A stretch of 64,000 nucleotides of DNA from DATJHM01 sp963777355 (GCA_963777355.1 CAVZQK010000022.1:868001-932000), one strand, 5' to 3'. Shown: positions 1 to 10,166, counted from the stretch's first letter. Program-made: numbers and translations. Notes: generated by a model not told the origin, from the letters alone.

Positions 1-25
1 ATGTCCCTATACATAAGAAAAGCTG

Positions 26-1633
26 CTAATTCAACTGATATTCAGGAGAAGCCAGGATCAGGTATAACGCGCCTCGTATGCGGCTCAAGGGATAGCTTTT
101 GCCATTTGCCAGCGTAATCATAGGCGTGCGCTTCGTAATCGTGGTGGTTTCGGGTGCATTGAAGTAGTCAATAAATTGCATACGTCGATCCTTTGTCAAG
201 ACTCCATCCAACAGATACGAGCTAAAGTAATCGACAAATTGGTCAGCAGAACTGATATGCTGGGCCGTAATCACGCTTTGCAGATCGAATGCCTGGTAGG
301 CTCCTGTGCGTCCCCGGCTACCAGCAAGCATTAGATCAATATAGTTCAGACGCGCCATCCAGGTCCCGCTATTCAGCCATGTGGCGCTGACTTTGTCTCC
401 AGGCCAACCGGCGACATTGGGGGGATTAAAAAGCGGTTGCCCCATCACTGTCGTCATTGCCTCCAGCCCAATCGTACTCTGCTGATTATTCAAGGCCCGA
501 TAAGCACCCACAACGAACTCAGTTGGCGATTTGACACGGCTGCGATAGGCCTGCGCCGAAGAAAACTGTGGAGAGAGCAGCAGGGTGCGCATCACCGCCC
601 CTATATTGTGTTTGCTGCTTACATACGTAGCAATCAATGGCTGTAGATCGTCTGCGCTGGGATTCTCATGCACAAAAAAGGTGAACAGCTTGCCGCAGAT
701 GAAGCGGGCCGTGGCGGGATTCTCGGCCAGAATACGCACAATATCGCGATAATCAAAATTGCCAGTCTGCCCCAGAAAGGTTTTGACTTCGGTATTATGG
801 TCGCGCTCAACAAAATGCGCTTGCGTCGTCCTACCAATAATATGCCAGCCAGTCAAAGCAGCAGCCCCTTGAAACACATCCTGCTGAGTATAGTTGCCAA
901 TGCCCAGGGTAAAAAGCTCCATCAATTCGCGAGCGTAATTTTCATTGGGCATCGTTTTGTGGCTCAGGTTTAGATCCAGATAGAAAAGCATGGCAGGGTC
1001 AGCAGTAATGCCCAACAAAAGATTATCGTAGGTATCAAAGGCATGCTCGCGCAAGAAGTTATTCTGCACAATCATGCGCATATAGGTCCCGCCGCCGCCA
1101 ACCTTCGCAAAGCTACTGGTCAGAACGCCATGCCAGAAGAGGGTCATTTTTTCTAAGAGTGGGCGCTGTGTCCACGCCATGCGTAAGAGCCACCAGCGCT
1201 GCTGTTGTGCCGGAGTATTGAGGTTGAGACCTACATCTTTAAGACGTTGCTCCATCTGATCGTCAGAGACCTGCTGGTAATTGAGCAGGCGGTCTACCGC
1301 CCCTGCATATCCAAGATCCCCATACATTTTCAGGTCAGCGGGAGTGGCCCCGAAACCGGCCCGGCGTAAGAGATGTCCAATCTGCTGAGTGCTAGCAACA
1401 GGGCCAGTCTGCGCTTGCTGGTGCTGCTCAAAGAGTACGCCACCAACAGCCGCCGCAGTCCCGACACCAGCCACACCAAGAGCTGTCCCGAAAAGGGCAC
1501 GCCGCGAAAGACCGCGTTTGCGTGGCTGCGTGATTACTGCTGGCTCAGATACAGCTTGAGCAGGCACAGCATCATAGACGCCTGTGGGCTTTTCCACCCG
1601 CCAGCCTTCAGTAGGCTGCTCATGTATATCCAT
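26..1633 (-). CDS. DUF1800 family protein with Tat signal
   Basis: 535 aa. Residues 43-48 (SRRALF) followed by an Ala/Gly-rich hydrophobic stretch to about residue 67 form a twin-arginine signal, so export in folded form is expected. The remainder matches the DUF1800 family: the segment PLLEKMTLFWHGVL, the NYARELMELFTLGIG block and the C-terminal NPPNVAGWPG motif are all present and the length is normal. The biochemical role of DUF1800 is not established; in many genomes it is paired with a DUF1501 protein, which is not seen here, though the downstream side lies outside the window. The start is ATG at 1633; the frame is open throughout. Confidence 0.9.
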   Translation of the reverse strand: MDIHEQPTEGWRVEKPTGVYDAVPAQAVSEPAVITQPRKRGLSRRALFGTALGVAGVGTAAAVGGVLFEQHQQAQTGPVASTQQIGHLLRRAGFGATPADLKMYGDLGYAGAVDRLLNYQQVSDDQMEQRLKDVGLNLNTPAQQQRWWLLRMAWTQRPLLEKMTLFWHGVLTSSFAKVGGGGTYMRMIVQNNFLREHAFDTYDNLLLGITADPAMLFYLDLNLSHKTMPNENYARELMELFTLGIGNYTQQDVFQGAAALTGWHIIGRTTQAHFVERDHNTEVKTFLGQTGNFDYRDIVRILAENPATARFICGKLFTFFVHENPSADDLQPLIATYVSSKHNIGAVMRTLLLSPQFSSAQAYRSRVKSPTEFVVGAYRALNNQQSTIGLEAMTTVMGQPLFNPPNVAGWPGDKVSATWLNSGTWMARLNYIDLMLAGSRGRTGAYQAFDLQSVITAQHISSADQFVDYFSSYLLDGVLTKDRRMQFIDYFNAPETTTITKRTPMITLANGKSYPLSRIRGALYLILASPEYQLN

Positions 1634-1758
1634 AGAAACGTTCCTTCCCTGCTGTCATTTCTTTAGACAATTTATGTAAAACATACCGTTGTGCTTTTCG
1701 CGCCTGGTAGTACTCTGACCGTCTTCTTTTGAAGGATGGTGACATCCGACAAAATTGG

Positions 1759-1901
1759 TGGTAGGCGAGCTGGAGACGGCCTAGCCGATCTGCCCTACGA
1801 GGGTTCTCCGGTAGGTGAGCTGGAGACGGCCTAGCCGCTCTGCCCTACGAGAGGTTCTCTGGTAGGTGAGCTGGAGACGGCCTAGCCGCTCTGCCCTACG
1901 A
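1759..1901. repeat. Three tandem structured repeats, 50-51 bp period
   Basis: Three near-identical units begin at about 1760, 1810 and 1861. Each starts GGTAGG(C/T)GAGCTGGAGA, has a central CGGC-CTA-GCCG hairpin and ends CTGCCCTACGAG, so the ends GTAGG/CCTAC and GAG/CTC can also pair around the central hairpin. Units differ at only one or two positions. No coding sequence crosses them. They may be REP-like mobile hairpins or transcript-level structures; a function is not visible. Confidence 0.85.
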
Positions 1902-2480
1902 GCGTTTCTCCTGCCTACAGGGTGGTCAGGGTAGTAGTAGGAAGACAAACTTCATTTATTTGCACTTGTAATGTTTATAAGTAAATGCTTTTTCTTGCTT
2001 ACTCATAGTCTAACAGCAAGAATTCAAGAAAGTCTCAAGATGCAATAAGCATTTGCCCAAGAAATACTTGACGGAGAGTTTCCCTACCACTCATCTTCAA
2101 CACCTCTTCCCTTTTCTAGCCCAAAGGGGGAAATCTAAGATACCTTTAACATAAGCCTCATCTTGAGCGTATAAACTATGGCAGTATCCCCACAATGGAT
2201 TATAGATGGGTATCATGGTAATCGCTCCTTAACCAGACTCTATTAAGAGGGCATAGCATCTGTATAGTGAGCACGGTCCTTGATTTTCCTGAAAAAAAGA
2301 TTTTCGTTTGTCCGTGCTTGTGTAGAGGAATAAAGGGTAGCAAAGAAGCTCCATTTCACCTAGTATAGATAGATCCAGATATTCAGTCATAGTTTTTACT
2401 ATCGACAAAATCAGCGATTTCATAAGAGCTGAATAGCTTTTTGGTTTTGGTCCTAGTTTTGATTTTGTAAAAATCCTAGC
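1902..2480. other. Non-coding stretch before the glycosidase gene
   Basis: AT-rich spacer between divergent genes (the DUF1800 gene on minus and the glycosidase on plus). Apart from the tandem hairpins just upstream I see no convincing ORF; a 64-codon minus-strand ORF at 2229-2423 has no recognisable product or ribosome binding site. Presumably holds both promoters. Confidence 0.5.
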
Positions 2481-3634
2481 GTGTATAACAACAGGGAGAA
2501 TATGATGGCACGAAGGCCAGATTTCACTGACAATTCACGACGAACCAAACGTCTTCTCTTCTTCACCTTCTGTATAATAATTGTCTGTCTTGTAGTAGGG
2601 ATTGGGACCTGGACAATCTATAATGCGGGTATACAAGCAGGCAAAGCCGCACTTACCCCCACACCACAAGCAGTAGCGACGGCTGCCCTCACGGTTCCTG
2701 CTCAACAGACGACGCCAACAGTGTCTACAAGTGATGTCTCACCACTGATATTTGGGACCAACGTCAGCCTTTTTGATCAACAAGACCAGTTACTCAATTC
2801 AACCGCAACACGTGCAGTCGTTCAACAGCTTCATCCAACGATCATACGGATGCCCACAAGACAGAGTACATTAACACTTAATGCAGAGATACAAATGGCA
2901 ACGATCATCAAAGATCTGGGAGCCGTGCCACTGATTATTCTTCAGGGACAGAACACGAATAATCCAATAGATTACAATACGCACCTGGTCCAGGCCATGA
3001 ATACCGTCTTCGGGTCTAGCACCGTCTATTACGAATTCAGCAATGAACAGGACCTGTCCCATCATACCTCTGCCCAGGACTATACGACTGCCTGGAACAC
3101 GATGATCTCCACACTCAAGCCGCTCGCGCCTAACGCTCAGTTCATTGGTCCAGTCACCTCAGCCTATAAACAAGATTACCTCTTGACTTTTTTACAGAAT
3201 CGCGAAATCCTAAACCAGACGAAATAAGTTGGCATGAGTACACCTGTGACAAAAACGATGATAACACTACCTGCATTGATAATATCGATAAGTGGACACA
3301 ACATATCCAGAGTGCGCGTGCAGCCATGCAAGCAAACGTAGGGAAAGTCTATCCGATAATGATTACCGAATGGAATTACGCAGGAAACGCCGATCCGGGT
3401 GATGCAAAACACGGCGACGGCCAATTTATGTCGAATTGGACAGCAAAAGCATTACAGACGCTTGCGGCCAACCGTATCTTTGCATCAATGCAGTATTCTC
3501 TCACCAATACGCCGATGGCACTTATCAATGACGCAAATACTATTACGCCCCAGGGAAATGTCTTCAGAGATCAATACCAGACAATGATTGTCAACCATCA
3601 GCAACCAGCGCAACTCTCCCCAACGGGACAGTAA
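2481..3634 (+). CDS. Membrane-anchored clan GH-A-like glycoside hydrolase, frame broken
   Basis: About 384 aa once repaired. An N-terminal transmembrane anchor (LLFFTFCIIIVCLVVGIG, residues about 25-42) is followed by a Thr/Pro-rich linker and a TIM-barrel-like domain. FSNEQD carries the Asn-Glu pair expected of the acid/base and ITEWNY the nucleophile Glu of clan GH-A enzymes (GH39/GH5-like); exact family is not certain. The frame stops at 3225 after REILNQTK, but the next frame continues without a gap as PKPDEISWHEYTCDKN and runs to 3634. Restoring one C at the CC of 3209-3210 gives a continuous protein, so this is a one-base deletion or a sequencing error. Start at 2481 or the Met at 2502-2505 (ATGATG). 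Confidence 0.75.
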
Positions 3635-3715
3635 TCTATCACAAAAGCAAACAGGTAAGGATAACAGTTCTCTTGCTCTCGTTTTCCACACAGGAGAAGA
3701 GAGAGCGATTTGCAA

Positions 3716-3762
3716 GACGGGTGGGTGCAACAGAATGAGAGAGTTGCGCCCACCCGTCTTTT
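3716..3762. terminator. Bidirectional intrinsic terminator
   Basis: A 16-bp stem (arms 3716-3731 and 3743-3758, GACGGGTGGGTGCAAC against GTTGCGCCCACCCGTC, one G-T pair) with an 11-nt loop and a short T run on the plus side. It sits between the convergent glycosidase and response-regulator genes, 5 bp from the latter's stop codon. Confidence 0.85.
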
Positions 3763-3766
3763 GCCA

Positions 3767-4171
3767 TCAGGCAAGTTGGCGCACGACATCCAGCAAGTCG
3801 CGCACATGAAATGGCTTAACGATCACCTGCTCCACCCCCAGCGAGGCGGCATTCGAGCCATTCCTGCTGGCCGTAATAACGATAATAGCCGGCATAGGAT
3901 AGGGTACCACCCATTGTTTGCGCAGTTGCTCTAAAAACATCGGCCCATCCATGCCTGGCATAGCCAGATCGAGGAGAATCACCGAGGGATAACACCCCTC
4001 ACGGGCGGCATTATCCATCCACTCTAAGGCTTCATGACCTTCAGCAGCCTCTGCTGCCTCATAGCCATCGAGCTCCAGGGCCCAGGAAACCATGTCTCGA
4101 ATCGCCGGATTATCGTCCACCACAAGCACGACTGGTGGTCGTGCTTCTCCATAATGTTGTGCCTGGCTCAT
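3767..4171 (-). CDS. Single-domain response regulator (CheY-like receiver)
   Basis: 134 aa, just one receiver domain. Asp19-Asp20 (LVVDD) form the acidic pocket, Asp68 in ILLDLAMPG is the phosphoacceptor, Thr100 and Lys119 (IVKPF) complete the conserved set. No output domain follows, so it probably acts by protein contact in a phosphorelay. No histidine kinase is adjacent; it is an orphan here. ATG at 4171 is preceded by GAGGGTAAG, a good ribosome binding site. Confidence 0.93.
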   Translation of the reverse strand: MSQAQHYGEARPPVVLVVDDNPAIRDMVSWALELDGYEAAEAAEGHEALEWMDNAAREGCYPSVILLDLAMPGMDGPMFLEQLRKQWVVPYPMPAIIVITASRNGSNAASLGVEQVIVKPFHVRDLLDVVRQLA

Positions 4172-4523
4172 AACTTACCCTCTATCACTCCTCACCTTTT
4201 CAAATACTACGCCAGCAGTGAAAAAAACGGCTAGCGCTTTCCGGCCTTGCAGATTGCATCCTTCTCTATGAGAGCCAAAGTAACCACAGCTACTGCCAGA
4301 GGCTTCAATTGGCAACACAGATCCCTGGGGAATAGCCCCTGCCTCAACCAATACTTGTTCCCTGCTTTATAAAAGAAGAGGCATCACGGGTGATAGGGAG
4401 AGTGTACCTCAAAAGCCCTTATCCAACAATAGGATATTGGTCATGTATAACAAGTACTACGGGAAGAGAAAAAGTTGTTTTTTTCTTATTTCCTAAGCAA
4501 AGACATGAGCAGTGCTTATGATC
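4172..4523. other. Intergenic region, nothing recognised
   Basis: 352 bases between two minus-strand genes. Contains the leader of the response regulator; no ORF with a ribosome binding site, RNA gene or clear repeat was seen. Confidence 0.5.
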
Positions 4524-5318
4524 TTAGGACCTGGCTAAAAATTTGCGCAGGAGCTCAACAAATATTTCAGGTTGCTCAAGACTACTCAAGTGACCGGCAC
4601 GCGGAATGATCTCGACGTGCGCATCTGGAATCAGGGCCGCATAGTCCTGTACGACTGTGGGCGATATCAGTCCATCTTGTTCCCCGACAAGGATCAACGT
4701 TGGTATATGTAACGTCGGTAATAAAGCTGTTAAATCGGCGCGTAGCGCCATACCACGTGATGTGGCGGCAATACCGGCTGGTGTGGCAGCATTAATCATA
4801 CGCCGTACCGCTATTTCAACTTCGCGCTTGCTTCGGCGCGTCTCCTCCGCAAGAAGTTTCGGCATTTGCAGATCAGCAATCGCCTCCGTCCCCTGACTTT
4901 CAGCGAGACGAGCTACCTGCTCGCGACTTGCCTGCGCCTCCTGGCTGTCGGCACCTGGCCTGGTATCGGCCAGAATGAGACCGTTGACGCGCTGAAAATA
5001 CTTCTTCAGGAAGGCAAATGCAACATATCCCCCCATCGAAAGTCCACAGAGGACCGCCTGCTGGATACCGAGATGATCCAGCAGGCCTGCCAGATCATCA
5101 GCGAGCAATTCCATAGTCGAAAGAGGAGTCCCCAGTTCGCTCTCCCCGAAGCCGCGCCAGTCGATGGCCACCAGGCGATAGCGCTGTTCTGCCAGCAAAG
5201 ATGTGGTTATCCCCGTCCACATGGACCGATTCAAAGGGAAGGCATGCAGGAAGATCACTGGGAGACCTATGCCATGATCGTCATAGGCAAGTTCAGCAGT
5301 ATTGATGCGTGCTTTCAC
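4524..5318 (-). CDS. Alpha/beta hydrolase
   Basis: 264 aa, typical length of small alpha/beta hydrolases. HAFPLN near residue 25 is the oxyanion region, GLSMGG at 92-97 is the nucleophile elbow (Ser94), Asp about 215 (GEQDGL) and His about 243 (RAGHLS) complete the triad. GTG start with AGGAG seven bases upstream. The start lies 3 bp after the lipA stop, so it is the last gene of the 2-oxoacid dehydrogenase operon. Its substrate cannot be read from sequence; by position it might act on an acyl ester connected with the complex, but that is inference. Confidence 0.88.
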   Translation of the reverse strand: MKARINTAELAYDDHGIGLPVIFLHAFPLNRSMWTGITTSLLAEQRYRLVAIDWRGFGESELGTPLSTMELLADDLAGLLDHLGIQQAVLCGLSMGGYVAFAFLKKYFQRVNGLILADTRPGADSQEAQASREQVARLAESQGTEAIADLQMPKLLAEETRRSKREVEIAVRRMINAATPAGIAATSRGMALRADLTALLPTLHIPTLILVGEQDGLISPTVVQDYAALIPDAHVEIIPRAGHLSSLEQPEIFVELLRKFLARS

Positions 5319-5321
5319 TAT

Positions 5322-6203
5322 CTACTCCTGCCCTTTTATCGCTTCAGCCGCCTGCTCGTGAGCATGATACGAACTACGCACAAAGGGGCCAGATTCCACG
5401 TGGCGAAAACCCAGCTTCTTGCCCTCTGATTTTAAGGCGGCAAACTCTTCCAGCGGGACATAGCGTCTCATCGGTAGATGCTGGAACGATGGGCGCAGAT
5501 ACTGGCCTATGGTCAAGATATCCACGTTATGCTCGCGCAAGTCGTGCATAACCTCCAGAATTTCGTCCCATGTCTCGCCCAGGCCCAGCATAAAGCCAGA
5601 TTTTGTTGAGGCGTTGGGATTCAATTCTTTCGCCCATTGCAAGACCTGTAAGGATCGCTTGTAAATAGCTTGAGGACGTACCTCTTTGTACAACCGGGGA
5701 ATCGTCTCGACGTTATGATTAAAAACATCTGGACGGGCATCAATCACGGTGCGCAGCGCCTCATGGACGCCCTTGAAGTCGGGGGTCAAGACCTCTATTT
5801 TGCAGTCTGGATTGAGGCGGCGTATCCAGCGAATAGTTGAGGCAAAGACCGCCGCTCCGCCATCTTTTAGCTCGTCTCGATTGACCGAGGTCACAACGGC
5901 GTGGCGTAGCTCCATCTCACGCACGGCTTCAGCCACCCGCTTTGGTTCTTCCCAATCCAGGCCCTGGGGACGACCAGTCTCCACAGCACAAAATCCACAA
6001 CTGCGTGTACAGACACGGCCCAACAGCATAAACGTTGCCGTTTTGTGGCTCCAGCATTCGCCGATATTGGGGCAACGCGCCTCCTCACAGACGGTATGCA
6101 ATTGCTGACCGCGCATAAGTTGCTTGAGCTGTTGATAGTTCTCACCTTTAGGGGCGCGTACCCTCAGCCATTCGGGGCGGCGCTCTGGAATACTTGTGGT
6201 CAT
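5322..6203 (-). CDS. lipA: Lipoyl synthase
   Basis: 293 aa. Radical SAM enzyme that inserts two sulfurs into the octanoyl group of lipoyl domains. Auxiliary cluster cysteines Cys39, Cys44, Cys50 (CEEARCPNIGEC) and the radical-SAM CTRSCGFC (65, 69, 72) are intact, as is the C-terminal RSSY motif. The reading frame is open further upstream to 6392, but the ATG at 6203 is preceded by AAGGGAAAA and matches the family N-terminus. It lies directly behind E2, whose lipoyl domain is its substrate, and ahead of an alpha/beta hydrolase, with all genes on the minus strand. Confidence 0.95.
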   Translation of the reverse strand: MTTSIPERRPEWLRVRAPKGENYQQLKQLMRGQQLHTVCEEARCPNIGECWSHKTATFMLLGRVCTRSCGFCAVETGRPQGLDWEEPKRVAEAVREMELRHAVVTSVNRDELKDGGAAVFASTIRWIRRLNPDCKIEVLTPDFKGVHEALRTVIDARPDVFNHNVETIPRLYKEVRPQAIYKRSLQVLQWAKELNPNASTKSGFMLGLGETWDEILEVMHDLREHNVDILTIGQYLRPSFQHLPMRRYVPLEEFAALKSEGKKLGFRHVESGPFVRSSYHAHEQAAEAIKGQE

Positions 6204-6294
6204 CGTTTTTTCCCTTGTTTCTAGCCTTGATTGCCAGAGGATTGCAGCACTACAAGCGGTGCAACACCTCAGGGTCTTTGTCCCGGTTCGCTTT

Positions 6295-7669
6295 TTAATA
6301 GACCTCGATCTCTCGTCCGTAGCTCTGTAATTTGGCGCGTACCGCCTGCAAGAATCCCCCTGCACCTGCACCATCCAGGATACGATGATCAAACGAAAGA
6401 CAGAGATACATCATTGAACGCACAGCAATAGCATCATCCTCGATAACAACCGCTCGCTTCACGACTGCATCCATGCTCAAAATACCGGCGTGAGGCTGGT
6501 TAATAATGGGCATTGAGATGATTGTCCCAAAGACGCCGGGATTGTTCACGACGAAGGTACTATTCTGCATATCCTGAACCGTCAATTTATTTGCTCGCGC
6601 TCGTTGCGCCAAGATATTCACCTGCTTTGCCAGACCTGCGAGCGTATACTGATCGGCATCATACACAGTTGGCACCACCAGTCCGCTCTCAGTCGCAACG
6701 GCGATACCCAGATTGATGCGTTTTTTGATGAGTATCGTATTTTCCGGTGTCCAGGTCGAGTTCATTAATGGTACTTTGCGGATACCTTCACAGACCGCTT
6801 TCATAACAAATGGTACATAACTTATACCATATCCCTCACGCTGTTTGAAGGCTCCTTTATTTTTCTCCAACCACCTGGCAATATTCGTCATATCAACTTC
6901 AACGACAGTGGTGGCATGGGGCGAGGTCCGTTTACTACGCACCATATGCTCGGCAATAGCCAGGCGCATGCGGCTGGGGATAAGTAGTTCCTCGTCGTCG
7001 CCAGGAATGGTCTCAGGAGGAGCTGGTCTAGGCGCTCTGCTTCCCTCTTGAACAGGTGGGGCTGTGGGAGCACTATAAGTAGCAGAAGCAGGAACGCTGC
7101 GCACCTCTTCAGCTTTCTGTTGCTCCGCGACGTAGGCAAGAATATCTTCTTTGCGGACACGGCCACCTGTCCCGGTCCCGGCAATCTCGTTAAGATCAAC
7201 ATCATGCTCACGCGCAAGGCGACGGGCCAGAGGTGAGATACGCTGACGCTCCTCATCTTCTGATCTGGAGACGATTGCGGTCTGAGCAGATGCAAGGAGA
7301 TTCCCGCGTTGCTGGTTTCCATTGCTCGCCTCTGGCTCAGCAACAGGCAGAGCCGCCTGAGCAGGTGTGCGCAGCGGCGCAGCATCTGGTCCCGGCGCGG
7401 CCTGGGCAGGAGGCGAAGCGGAAACATCTGCGCTCTCCTCTATGAGAGCAATATCCGCGCCAACCTGGACTGTTTCATCGACATTGACCAGAATCTTCGT
7501 TAATTGACCAGCCACGGGCGAGGGGAGTTCGGCATTGATCTTATCGGTGACAATTTCAGCGAGCGATTCGCTCTTTCTCGACGTAATCTCCCTCGTTTTT
7601 CAGCCAGGCCCCAACCGTCCCTTCTGCCACCGATTTACCCAGGCGTGGCATCTTTATTGGCGTTGGCAT
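6295..7669 (-). CDS. Dihydrolipoamide acyltransferase (E2), frame broken in lipoyl domain
   Basis: About 457 aa after repair. Order: lipoyl domain (TDKINAE with the lipoylated Lys), Ala/Pro linker, peripheral subunit-binding domain (ISPLARRLAREHDVDL), second linker, catalytic domain ending in FDHRILDGAGAGG, the acyltransferase active site. Starting at the ATG at 7669 (GAGGAG seven bases upstream) the protein reads MPTPIKMPRLGKSVAEG and stops after about 37 codons; removing one base near 7570-7575 turns EKERIAR into EKGESLAEIVTDK and restores the full lipoyl domain. Without repair the open frame starts only at 7515, inside the lipoyl domain. Substrate class (pyruvate, branched-chain or acetoin) is not decided by sequence alone. 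Confidence 0.88.
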
Positions 7670-7710
7670 CTTCGCACTCCTCGTTTTTTTCTTTTCGCTT
7701 CTCAAGCTTC

Positions 7711-8691
7711 TTAATATGCAGCAAGCTTACGCGCCGCCGAGACGATTTTTTCTGCATTGGGTAGATACGCCGCCTCTAGAGGGGGAGCGTACGGAAAAGG
7801 GACATCCGGAGCCGCAACACGCGTAATCGGACCATCCAGGTACTCAAAGAGATCCTGCGCGAGAATAGCCGAGAGCTCGGCCCCAATGCCGCCGGTCAGC
7901 GTATCCTCATGCACGATTAAGACCTTGTTTGTGCGCCTGACCGATTCGGTAATGGCCTCGCGGTCCAGTGGAGTGAGACTGCGCAGATCGAGCACCTCAA
8001 TCTCCAGATCATCCTCGCGCTCTAAAACCTGGGCCGCCCGCAGACTCTGATGCACCATCGCGCCATAAGTCAGAATAGTCATATCGTCTCCCTCACGGCG
8101 CACGATAGCTTTTCCGAGCGGGACAATATAGTCTTCATCCGGCAACTCTTCCCGCAGTTCAGGAAGACGATACAGCAGCTTGTGCTCCAGATACAGCACC
8201 GGATTATTATCGCGAATCGCCGCTTTGAGCATCCCTTTGGCATCATACGCGGTTGAAGGCACGACAACCTTCATACCCGGAGTGTGAAAGAACCAGGCTT
8301 CAGGGCTAGAAGAATGGAATGGTCCCCCCTTCGTGCCACCGCCAGAAGGGCCACGAATGACTATCGGAACAGGCATCCCCACGCGCCAGTACATCTTAGA
8401 AGCCATATTAATAATCTGATCAAAGCCACAGGTAATAAAATCGATAAATTGCATCTCAGCGATTGGACGCATCCCCATCAGCGCCGAGCCAACGGCTGAA
8501 CCGATGATAGCCGCCTCTGACATGGGAGTATCCACGACGCGATCCGGGCCAAATTCCTCTAACAGGCCCGCACTTACTTTAAAGGCTCCGCCGTATTCCC
8601 CGACGTCTTCTCCCATAATAAACACGGCTTCATCCCGCCGCATCTCTTCGCGGATGGCCTGACTGATTGCTTCTAAATACGTTATTTTCAT
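7711..8691 (-). CDS. 2-oxoacid dehydrogenase E1 component, beta subunit
   Basis: 326 aa, standard for PdhB/BkdB/AcoB. N-terminal EAISQAIREEM and FIMGEDVGEYGGAF are the family signature; the transketolase pyrimidine and C-terminal domains follow (VHEDTLTGGIGAELSA). Pairs with the alpha subunit to bind thiamine diphosphate and decarboxylate a 2-oxoacid. Its ATG is 5 bp beyond the alpha-subunit stop and the E2 start follows 41 bp on, so the subunits should be co-translated. No E3 (lipoamide dehydrogenase) gene is in the window. Confidence 0.95.
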   Translation of the reverse strand: MKITYLEAISQAIREEMRRDEAVFIMGEDVGEYGGAFKVSAGLLEEFGPDRVVDTPMSEAAIIGSAVGSALMGMRPIAEMQFIDFITCGFDQIINMASKMYWRVGMPVPIVIRGPSGGGTKGGPFHSSSPEAWFFHTPGMKVVVPSTAYDAKGMLKAAIRDNNPVLYLEHKLLYRLPELREELPDEDYIVPLGKAIVRREGDDMTILTYGAMVHQSLRAAQVLEREDDLEIEVLDLRSLTPLDREAITESVRRTNKVLIVHEDTLTGGIGAELSAILAQDLFEYLDGPITRVAAPDVPFPYAPPLEAAYLPNAEKIVSAARKLAAY

Positions 8692-8695
8692 TCCG

Positions 8696-9778
8696 TCATC
8701 GCCGTCCTACGGCCTCCTCTGCCTGACCGATAGTGGTAAATGGCAAGCCAGTACGTGTATCAATAGCATTGACATAACGCAGATGGGTTACCGCCGGTTC
8801 GCCGATTAGCGCAATAGGTCCATCGGGCGCAAAAACAAAGTCTGCTACCGTCTCGGCATCGGGCAGAGGACTTTGTTCTGCGAAGCGTACAGCGTCATCA
8901 ACGATGGCATTGATGCGGGATTCGATCTCTGCCTTCTCTTTCCGCGTGAAAGAGAAGTTTTGTGTTATATACGTCTCAAAACGCGAAATAGGATCTTTCG
9001 CCAGCCATGCCGCGCGCAATTCGGCGGGGACATAGTCGGCCTTATCAGCTTCCGAGTGGCCGCGTACACGAAAGGTTTTACACTCGATAAGCATCGGTCC
9101 TTTGCCACTACGCGTATAGTCTACCGCCTTCCTGACCAGATCCATGACCGCCAACACATCATTGCCGTCCACGCTCTCGCCAGGAATGCCGTAGGCTGCG
9201 GCTCGTTCAGAAAGGTTTTCTAGCGCAAATTGTCTGGCCGTGGGAGTTGAAAAGGCATAGCCATTATTTTCTATGAGCAGGACAAGGGGGAGCTTCTGCA
9301 CTGAGGCAAAATTCAGCGCCTCGTGGAATGGTCCGGTATTTGTCGCGCCATCGCCGCAGGAGGCCAGGACAATTGTTGAGCGTTTGCGCATCTTCATCGT
9401 TAGAGCGACACCGCAGGCGACAGGCAAGGATTCTCCGAGCATACTGATCATCGGCACAATGCCATGATGCATATCGCCGATGTGAGTCTGGCCATCGCGG
9501 CCAAGAGTGGGAGAATTGCCGCGTGCCAGCCATTGGCACATAATTGCGCGAGGCGAGGTTCCGCGCACCAGGTGCATACCCAGATCGCGGTGCTGAGGAA
9601 CAATACAATCACCATCTCGCAGCGTCATTGCTGCCCCCACCGTCGTCGCCTCGTGGCCCTGTGCGGTATAGACGCCACCAACGATACGCCCCTGCAAAAA
9701 GAGCGTGCGGACGCGGTCCTCCAAAGCACGAGTGAGACGCATAAAATAATAGATCTGCAAAAGAGCCTCTCTGCTCAA
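8696..9778 (-). CDS. 2-oxoacid dehydrogenase E1 component, alpha subunit
   Basis: 360 aa, full length. The thiamine-diphosphate motif runs from CGDGATN to ENNGYAFSTP, and the phosphorylation-loop-like RGHSEADKADY is present. First gene of the minus-strand operon E1alpha-E1beta-E2-lipA-hydrolase. The start at 9778 (ATG or a neighbouring codon; upstream GGAGGGATTTTGAG contains a good ribosome binding site) is consistent with the family. Pyruvate or a branched-chain 2-oxoacid are both possible substrates. Confidence 0.94.
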   Translation of the reverse strand: MSREALLQIYYFMRLTRALEDRVRTLFLQGRIVGGVYTAQGHEATTVGAAMTLRDGDCIVPQHRDLGMHLVRGTSPRAIMCQWLARGNSPTLGRDGQTHIGDMHHGIVPMISMLGESLPVACGVALTMKMRKRSTIVLASCGDGATNTGPFHEALNFASVQKLPLVLLIENNGYAFSTPTARQFALENLSERAAAYGIPGESVDGNDVLAVMDLVRKAVDYTRSGKGPMLIECKTFRVRGHSEADKADYVPAELRAAWLAKDPISRFETYITQNFSFTRKEKAEIESRINAIVDDAVRFAEQSPLPDAETVADFVFAPDGPIALIGEPAVTHLRYVNAIDTRTGLPFTTIGQAEEAVGRR

Positions 9779-10166
9779 AATCCCTCCTTTTTGCTCTCAG
9801 TTAATGCCGACATCATACCACAATTGCTTTTTGTGAGATATAGCTGTCTGGATATGATCCTTACCTGCTATTTATTTTGCGGTGAAGAGAGACTCTACAA
9901 CCCTACATACTACACACAAGTGGCCTGTGGCCTGGATACAGCGCTACATCAACTGTACACGCTTCTTTTTCTGCTGGAAGAGAAACCCTGCATTCCTCCA
10001 TACTATACACTGCTATCAATCTTGAAGTTGGGGGAAGTCAGAAAAAGAAAGAAGCGTGCGCGATGAGCGACGATCATAAGAAGGCCTCAATCTTCTCTAT
10101 CGGCAAGTTCAGTAGATTCTGAAGGGGGGTTGAGAGATAAAGAAGGATGAGGGGTGGAGCAATCTA
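9779..10166. other. Intergenic region between E1alpha and CRISPR array
   Basis: About 390 bases. Holds the presumed minus-strand promoter of the dehydrogenase operon; contains two similar pyrimidine-rich stretches (CCCTACATACTACACAC near 9900 and CCATACTATACAC near 9998). No supported gene. Confidence 0.45.

Noticed and set aside
2229..2423. 64-codon minus-strand ORF
   Set aside because: No ribosome binding site, domain or codon bias; not supported.
4866..5429. 187-codon plus-strand ORF opposite the hydrolase and lipA genes
   Set aside because: Antisense shadow of two conserved genes.
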